Shown: positions 18,439-23,602 of the stretch, one piece after another
Layout of the letters: each line of letters starts with the position of its first letter
Position numbering within the stretch: the first letter of the stretch is position 1
Origin: a virus
Length of the DNA stretch: 23,602 nt
IMG/VR virus record: IMGVR_UViG_3300031658_000131
Location: 1 to 23,602 of that record
Direction: 5' to 3' (one strand)
Translations under genes and position numbers: made by a program
The notes under the pieces: model-generated
What the model saw: the letters and a program-made list of their open reading frames with translations, nothing else
What the model was told of the DNA's origin: nothing
Database searches by the model: none

Positions 18439-21201
18439 ATGGCTTACATAGGTAACGTCAGTGGTTTTGATGATGTAGATACAGAACAAGTTAAAGATGG
18501 TGCAATATCAAACGTTAAGATCTCTGATGTTGACCACAGTAAGGTAACTGGCCTGGCTGCAGAAATATCTACTGCAGTGAGCAGCCTAGTTGACTCATCC
18601 CCAGATGCCCTCAATACACTAAATGAACTTGCAGCAGCGTTAGGTGATGATGCAGCATTCTCCACTACAGTCACAGACAACATTGCTCTAAAGCTACCAC
18701 TTACCGGTGGAGCTATGACAGGTGCCATTACCACTAACAGTACCTTTGATGGGCGTGATGTATCTGTAGATGGATCTAAGCTAGATAACGTTGAAGCCTC
18801 AGCAGATGTAACTGACACAGCTAATGTAACCTCCTCTGGTGCATTAATGGATAGTGAGCTAACTAACATTACTGCTGTTAAAGCTTTAAACCAAGGTGTT
18901 GCAACAACAGATGCAGTAGACTTCACCAACGTAGACCTCACTGCTATTGCCCAATCCAAATCAGTCACAGCAGTAGACGTATTTGTTTACGACACTAGCA
19001 AAGACTCAGATGGTGGAGCATGGCGCAAGCGTACACAAGGCACATCTTGGTACAACGAAACATTGAATACATCAACTCGTGGTTCTCGTAAAGAGTTCCC
19101 AGCGGTTGCGGTGATTGTTGCAGAGTCTAACAAGGTTACTATCTACGATGGTGATGATCCTAGTATGCCTATGTGGATGGTGTTTACGCAAATAGGTGGG
19201 TGGAACTACTCATTGATAGTAGGCACAAGTAATACTTCCACAGGAATGCTTAACGCAAGGTTGTTAGTTGGCACAGCCCCAAACAGTCAGGGTTTGGTGG
19301 ACATAGACTTTATTTTGGATAGAAGCCAAGCTCACTTAACCAATGGATTGTACGGAGGGGTGGATACGGCTCCTTTATCCTTACGAAATACGTCAGGCCA
19401 CACCTTCTCCGCAGGCACAGCATTAGGTAATCCTTCACTAGATATTATTAGTAACGCAGTCAACGACATAGCAATGACAGTGCTACCCAATGCTCCTATA
19501 GACTCCGCAACTGGCCTACCGATTCCAACGATTGCAGTGGCTACCAATGGTGGCGTGAGTGTGATTAAGGATGATGGGAGCGTGGTTGATATAACTCATA
19601 CTCAGACTTATAAGAAGGCCAAGGCTATCTCTTTTAAGGGCAACCAAATTAGTTATGCAACTCAACAATCTGGCTCAGGACAGACGTACTGGCGTAAGGT
19701 GTATATCGACATTCCTTCTGCTGACACTTCAGGTGTATATGCTTCAACTTTGGTGGGTGGTACTAGCTATGATGCTAGGGGAGTCACAGGTAATAAACCT
19801 GCTCTGAACACCAACCCAAGCCTGTCTGATTCAAGTAATGACATCGTTGCTTCTATACACGACACGGCATTTGCCTTTAACAACAAGCTAACCCTGCTTA
19901 ATGTAGACAAGTTCTCTGGAACTAACCATCCTAGCGCACCTGATAGCTCAGTAGCCTACATCACCTCAGACTACAACACAGGCTACATGGTCGGTGACAT
20001 CAAACTCGCAGCATTGAGTGATACTGATAGTACGAACTTAGGTACTGAGTTGGGTGGTAATGCACAACTCGCTGGCGCAGCAAGGCTAGCTTCATACACA
20101 TATACCAGTGGAGACCTGACATTTACTCTAACGGAAGACTCAGACTCTGGTACATCATCAGGCTATATACGGGTGAATTTTAATGGTGTTATAGGTCAGG
20201 CATATAATATTGATATTCAGTGTGACACAGCGTTTACCGCAGATAATGACACACGCCTAGTCGATGTAGCTTCTAATGTATCCGTATTTGCAGGGCAGGG
20301 AACAACAGCCCTTAGAAGCCTAACCTTTGTGCAAACTGGGAGCCTTTCAGGAGTTTACTTCTATGGTAGCCCTGTTGCTGGCTCAACTGTTGCATATACT
20401 ATCTCAGTCAAGGAAGCAGACAATGACCGCTCAGTAAACGCCAACGGCCTAGCTGTACACGGAACAATCACCAAGACTCCAGTAGCAACTGGTGCAGACC
20501 TTGTGGGTTACTCAGGATTCTCTACGAGTAACTTTCTGGTACAGCCTTACATCAGTGACCTAGACTTCGGAACTGGTGATTTTAGTATTATGGGTTGGAT
20601 AAAGGTGGGATCGAATGTGTCAACCTACGCATCTATTCTTAGCAGGGTTCTATCTACAAACACAGCAACAAATGCGTGGAGCTTACGGATTGATAGTAGT
20701 GCTAACAACTACTATTTTTATACTAATAATACATCGGTCTTTACTAGTCCTTTAACACGCTCAACTTGGCAGTTTCTTACTGTAGCCCGAAGGTCTGGCG
20801 TTGTTTATTTCTATGTTAACGGTATCTTACGTACTACTGGCCCTATGGCAAATTCTATTACAAATGTTGGCGCAAGTGTAGTGGTCGGGTACGAGGCATC
20901 TCACCACCTTGGCAACTCCAGTGCAGCCCTCTTCCGTATCTCAGCAACAGCCCCATCAGCCCAGCAGATCAAAGACATCTACGAAGCAGAGAAGCCTTTG
21001 TTCCAAGAGAATGCACAAGCAACTCTCTACGGCACATCCGATGCTGTCAAAGCTCTGGCTCACGATGATACAACCAACTTACTCCACGTAGGCACATCAT
21101 CAGGTCGCTCAGTATTCCAAGGATTACGCAGAGTAGACAACACCACATCAGCCGTTGGTTCAACTATCTCAGCTTCCAATAACCTAGTAGTCGAGGAATA
21201 A
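18439..21201 (+). CDS. Large tail fibre with LamG-like domain, 920 residues
   Basis: Likely receptor-recognition fibre. N-terminal residues 44-96 carry the module DSSPDALNTLNELAAALGDD... ending LKLPLTGGAMTG, shared with the gene at 22951. Residues about 175-400 hold a block (DVFVYDTSKDSDGGAWRKRT, FPAVAVIVAESNKVTIYDGD) known from cyanophage structural proteins. Residues about 545-665 are a beta domain. Residues 695-850 form a LamG/concanavalin-like jelly roll (LDFGTGDFSIMGWIKVGSN, FLTVARRSGVVYFYVNGIL), a fold that usually binds sugars. The end (LLHVGTSSGRSVFQGLRRVD) is a probable trimerisation cap. AAGGGG lies 6 nt before the ATG. It is the largest gene here. Confidence 0.85.
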   Translation: MAYIGNVSGFDDVDTEQVKDGAISNVKISDVDHSKVTGLAAEISTAVSSLVDSSPDALNTLNELAAALGDDAAFSTTVTDNIALKLPLTGGAMTGAITTNSTFDGRDVSVDGSKLDNVEASADVTDTANVTSSGALMDSELTNITAVKALNQGVATTDAVDFTNVDLTAIAQSKSVTAVDVFVYDTSKDSDGGAWRKRTQGTSWYNETLNTSTRGSRKEFPAVAVIVAESNKVTIYDGDDPSMPMWMVFTQIGGWNYSLIVGTSNTSTGMLNARLLVGTAPNSQGLVDIDFILDRSQAHLTNGLYGGVDTAPLSLRNTSGHTFSAGTALGNPSLDIISNAVNDIAMTVLPNAPIDSATGLPIPTIAVATNGGVSVIKDDGSVVDITHTQTYKKAKAISFKGNQISYATQQSGSGQTYWRKVYIDIPSADTSGVYASTLVGGTSYDARGVTGNKPALNTNPSLSDSSNDIVASIHDTAFAFNNKLTLLNVDKFSGTNHPSAPDSSVAYITSDYNTGYMVGDIKLAALSDTDSTNLGTELGGNAQLAGAARLASYTYTSGDLTFTLTEDSDSGTSSGYIRVNFNGVIGQAYNIDIQCDTAFTADNDTRLVDVASNVSVFAGQGTTALRSLTFVQTGSLSGVYFYGSPVAGSTVAYTISVKEADNDRSVNANGLAVHGTITKTPVATGADLVGYSGFSTSNFLVQPYISDLDFGTGDFSIMGWIKVGSNVSTYASILSRVLSTNTATNAWSLRIDSSANNYYFYTNNTSVFTSPLTRSTWQFLTVARRSGVVYFYVNGILRTTGPMANSITNVGASVVVGYEASHHLGNSSAALFRISATAPSAQQIKDIYEAEKPLFQENAQATLYGTSDAVKALAHDDTTNLLHVGTSSGRSVFQGLRRVDNTTSAVGSTISASNNLVVEE
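18580..18723 (+). repeat. Fibre module, copy 1 (coding repeat)
   Basis: Encodes residues 48-95 of the 920-residue fibre, with 39 of 49 aligned residues identical by eye to copy 2 at 23281-23430 (alignment starts at Val48). The DNA is similar but not identical. Confidence 0.7.
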
Positions 21202-21203
21202 CC

Positions 21204-22253
21204 ATGACAGTAAACATAAGCAAACCCTCGATCAACATCAGGGAGAAGTTAGCAGAACTGGACAAGCCTAGCGGCATAGCTGGTGAAGCTGTACTAAGGG
21301 CTGACAGTGTTCAGGATGTAAGAGATAGTATTAATGCAGGCCGTAAGAACCTTATCATTAATGGTGCAATGGCTGTAACTCAACGGGGTACAAGTGCTAC
21401 AGGCATGGCCTATGGATACCACACGGCAGACCGCTGGAGATCAAGTTATAACGGTGCTACGTCCAACACTTATCCCCTAGTAAATGAAGCTATACTTTCT
21501 TCACAATTGGTGGATGGCAGCACCGTCAGTGTCCTCAAAAGAACCTATCCCGTACAGAGTGATCTGGGGCAGCACCGATTAAATTACAGAGTTGAAATAA
21601 GTGACATTCTACCTCATCTGGGTAAGGTTCTGACCTTGAGCTATTACGTGAAGGCAGACAAATCTCTGATACTTGATAATAGTGCTTTCTATATAGGTGG
21701 GGTGGGGGTAAGCCTCTCTACTGAAGATGTAACAACGAGCTGGGTAAGGAAGACACATACGTTTACCTGCCCCTCTACTGCTGGATCTAACACTTTTGCG
21801 GATCTGACAATTGGATCTGCCGCTGTGAATATGAGTGGGGCGAACATCTACTATACGATGCTCCAACTAGAACTAGGCTCAACCGCCACTGACTTTGAAC
21901 ACCGCAGCTATGGTGAAGAGTTGGCGTTGTGTCAAAGGTATTATCAGCGATTCGGTGGGGCAGCTTATGTGGGCATAGCTAGTGGAGTGTCAACCCACAT
22001 CACAACATCTAGATTTACTTTCGTTAACCCTGTGCAGATGAGAACAACACCAAGTCTATCCTTTAGTAGTCTCATAGCTACAGATAGAACTATATATGAC
22101 CTGCTAATTACAAATTTTAGCGGGAGCGTTCTGGGGGCGGCATCGTCGTACCTTACCTGCACCCATCAAAGCAGCGCAATTGTAAACAAGGGTGCACTCC
22201 TTGCTGTAAGGAACGGCACAACAGGTTACCTAGCATTTAGTGCGGAGCTATAA
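21204..22253 (+). CDS. Tail fibre/appendage protein with carbohydrate-binding-like fold, 349 residues
   Basis: The N-terminus VNISKPSINIREKLAELDKP is a helical linker. Then RKNLIINGAMAVTQRGTS (48-65) and YGYHTADRWR mark a well-known phage fibre module. A beta-sandwich like carbohydrate-binding modules follows (VLTLSYYVKADKS, WVRKTHTFTCPSTAG, YYTMLQLELGSTATDFEHRS), then ALCQRYYQRFGG and a C-terminal beta region. This module is frequent in marine phage and cyanophage fibres. It starts 2 nt after the LamG fibre gene with GAGGAATAACC before the ATG. It probably contacts host surface glycans. Confidence 0.8.
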   Translation: MTVNISKPSINIREKLAELDKPSGIAGEAVLRADSVQDVRDSINAGRKNLIINGAMAVTQRGTSATGMAYGYHTADRWRSSYNGATSNTYPLVNEAILSSQLVDGSTVSVLKRTYPVQSDLGQHRLNYRVEISDILPHLGKVLTLSYYVKADKSLILDNSAFYIGGVGVSLSTEDVTTSWVRKTHTFTCPSTAGSNTFADLTIGSAAVNMSGANIYYTMLQLELGSTATDFEHRSYGEELALCQRYYQRFGGAAYVGIASGVSTHITTSRFTFVNPVQMRTTPSLSFSSLIATDRTIYDLLITNFSGSVLGAASSYLTCTHQSSAIVNKGALLAVRNGTTGYLAFSAEL

Positions 22254-22254
22254 C

Positions 22255-22947
22255 ATGACTATTGAGACAGTAAAACTACATGAGAATGGTGGCTACCTAA
22301 TCAACGGCAACATGTCAGTACCCAACGACCCAGCTAACAGAGACTACCAAGAGCTATTAGACTGGATCAACGAAGGTAACACCCCTGAGGGTGCTGACGT
22401 AATAGCTCCTGACTATGTAGCCCTACGCACTGGCCCAGATGGGTACGCTTCCACAGGCGACCAACTAGACATGATTGCTGATGGAACTCAAGCTGCTCAC
22501 GTAGCTGCTGTTAAGGCTGCTTTCCCTAAGAGCATCACTGGAGGCACTACACTAGCTGAAGTACCCGCAGAGATCCTCACCGCAGCAGCAGACAAGCTAT
22601 TCGCTTCGCAGCTAGCTGAATACAACACAGCAGTCACCCGACTAGCTAAGTATGTAGTAGCTGATGGACGTGAAGAGTTAACCGAGATGCAAGTTACAGG
22701 TGAAGAAGTCTGGAATGAAGATACTGAGGAGATGGACATTGTAGTAGCTTCTGTTATTACTCAGACAGCCATTGAACCAGTTGATGCTACAGTTGAGATT
22801 ACGATATACTCTGATGATATAGAAGCAGTTGCTACAGTAAGCACAGTTACTAATCCGCTAATAACTACAGATACTACAGAGAGGGCAGAAGCTCAAGCTG
22901 TTGTTGATGCCACACCTGCAGCTGTCGTAGCTGCATCAGGAGAGTAA
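22255..22947 (+). CDS. Fibre-associated protein with tail-assembly (XkdW-like) motifs, 230 residues
   Basis: ATG 22255 is chosen as GGAG lies 8 nt ahead; the frame extends to GTG 22240. The N-terminal third contains YQELLDWINEGNTPEGADVI, a chaperone-like WxxxGNTPE segment. Residues about 60-90 follow the pattern GPDGYASTGDQLDMIADGTQ and AAHVAAVKAAFPK seen in tail-fibre assembly proteins. The C-terminal half is acidic (EEVWNEDTEEMDIVVA) and Ala/Thr/Val-rich. Position between two fibre genes supports a chaperone or fibre cap role. Confidence 0.7.
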   Translation: MTIETVKLHENGGYLINGNMSVPNDPANRDYQELLDWINEGNTPEGADVIAPDYVALRTGPDGYASTGDQLDMIADGTQAAHVAAVKAAFPKSITGGTTLAEVPAEILTAAADKLFASQLAEYNTAVTRLAKYVVADGREELTEMQVTGEEVWNEDTEEMDIVVASVITQTAIEPVDATVEITIYSDDIEAVATVSTVTNPLITTDTTERAEAQAVVDATPAAVVAASGE

Positions 22948-22950
22948 GGA

Positions 22951-23602
22951 ATGAGCTACTTAGGTAGAAGTGCCAAGCTAAGTCGTAAGACGCAAGAGAA
23001 GGTCTCCTTCTTGGCTACAGCAGGACAGACGGTTAAGACAGGTCTTAGCTATGTATCTACCTTTGTGGAAGTCAGGGTAAACGGTATCATCCTCACCGAT
23101 GTCACAGACTACACTGCTACTAACGGTAATAGTATTACCTTTGGAATAGCATTATCTTTGGATGACGAAGTTACAGTAATCTCACTTAAGACCTTTGTAT
23201 TAGCTGATCACTATAGTAAGACAGAATCTGATGCTGCTCATTACACTAAGGCAGCCTCTGATACACTAGTGACTAATGCGGTAAATGCTCTAGTAGACTC
23301 ATCTCCTGCAGCTCTAGATACTCTTAACGAGTTAGCTGCTGCTCTTGGTGATGATGCTAACTTCTCTACTACGGTTACTAATAGTATAGCTACTAAACTG
23401 CCACTAGCTGGCGGCACTATGACAGGCGACACCCTACATGGTGATAACGTCAAGGCTAAGTTTGGTACTGGTGGGGATTTAGAGATTTACCATGATGGGA
23501 GTAACTCATACATTACTGAGATTGGTGATGGTGACTTAGTTTTACAATCTAATGGGGCTAAGGTTGGATTAGCTAGTAGTTCGCCATCTTTTGAGTGGAT
23601 GG
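22951..23602 (+). CDS. Tail fibre protein, cut by window edge
   Basis: Open reading frame of at least 217 codons beginning MSYLGRSAKLSRKTQEKVSF and still open at the right edge. TAAGGA overlaps the previous stop and acts as ribosome site. The first about 85 residues (FVEVRVNGIILTDVTDYTAT) match the N-terminal anchor of many cyanophage-type fibres. Residues about 111-159 repeat the DSSPAALDTLNELAAALGDD module of the 920-residue fibre. It then continues GTGGDLEIYHDGSNSYI, a beta-repeat common in marine phage fibres. It probably continues to a peptidase- or collar-like tip outside the window. Confidence 0.8.
   Translation, partial: MSYLGRSAKLSRKTQEKVSFLATAGQTVKTGLSYVSTFVEVRVNGIILTDVTDYTATNGNSITFGIALSLDDEVTVISLKTFVLADHYSKTESDAAHYTKAASDTLVTNAVNALVDSSPAALDTLNELAAALGDDANFSTTVTNSIATKLPLAGGTMTGDTLHGDNVKAKFGTGGDLEIYHDGSNSYITEIGDGDLVLQSNGAKVGLASSSPSFEWM
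23281..23430 (+). repeat. Fibre module, copy 2 (coding repeat)
   Basis: Partner of 18580-18723, inside the truncated fibre gene. The core LNELAAALGDD and FSTTVT are shared exactly. Confidence 0.7.

Noticed and set aside
18444-18968. Minus-strand frame of 174 codons
   Set aside because: It mirrors the repeat-rich start of the 920-residue fibre gene. The same happens opposite the second copy of the module at 23241-23453, showing it is a by-product of codon use.
1-23602. CRISPR arrays, tRNA genes, insertion sequences or integrase
   Set aside because: I saw no spaced direct repeats, cloverleaf pattern, transposase or recombinase gene. This was by reading only, so a tRNA scan would be the decisive check.

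Overview
The window is a piece of a double-stranded DNA bacteriophage genome. The organisation best fits an N4-like podovirus (family Schitoviridae). Three things support this: a T7-type single-subunit RNA polymerase split into two genes, as in N4 RNAP II (gp15/gp16, proteins p4/p7); an N4-type large terminase; and a layout in which the small-gene/RNA polymerase arm and the terminase/tail arm diverge from one gene-free gap. The tail proteins resemble modules common in marine phages and cyanophages (LamG, 'DSSPxAL.TLNELAAALGDD' and 'NLIINGAM' modules), so a marine bacterial host is likely, but the host cannot be named from this sequence.

Positions 1-6733, minus strand: early/middle arm, read right to left. 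It starts with short units ending in intrinsic terminators (6539-6733; 6024-6383; 5520-5955). Next is an operon at 5432-2807 with two small genes, the RNAP N-terminal subunit, a SLOG/DUF2493-type nucleotide-binding protein, and the RNAP C-terminal catalytic subunit, closed by a strong terminator. After an AT-rich gap flanked by terminators comes a second operon (2663 to beyond the left edge). It holds a protein with an internal duplication, an unknown 178-residue protein, two membrane proteins and several small putative helix-turn-helix proteins.

Positions 6734-7145: gene-free divergent gap. It is rich in structure: two hairpins, one an 80-nt nearly symmetric hairpin at 7022-7101, and a 12-nt perfect complement of the usual bacterial 16S rRNA 3' tail at 6986-6997. 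By analogy with N4 this gap is where the physical ends of the linear genome, or a packaging site, would lie.

Positions 7146-23602, plus strand: late arm. It begins with a putative small terminase, a protein with an HExxH zinc-peptidase motif, a small AT-rich ORF and the large terminase. A long run of tail appendage/fibre genes follows: a DUF1983-type tail protein, a beta-rich pair, two AT-rich unknowns, a translationally coupled trio (adaptor-like, BppU-like, repeat protein), several small tail accessory proteins, a 920-residue LamG fibre, a 349-residue fibre, a chaperone-like protein, and a fibre gene cut by the right edge. Many genes overlap by ATGA or TAATG, so they are probably co-translated. 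At least one good sigma70-type promoter (15048-15075) lies in the late arm, which fits N4 late transcription by host polymerase.

The most notable feature is the SLOG gene sitting between, and translationally coupled to, the two halves of the split RNA polymerase.
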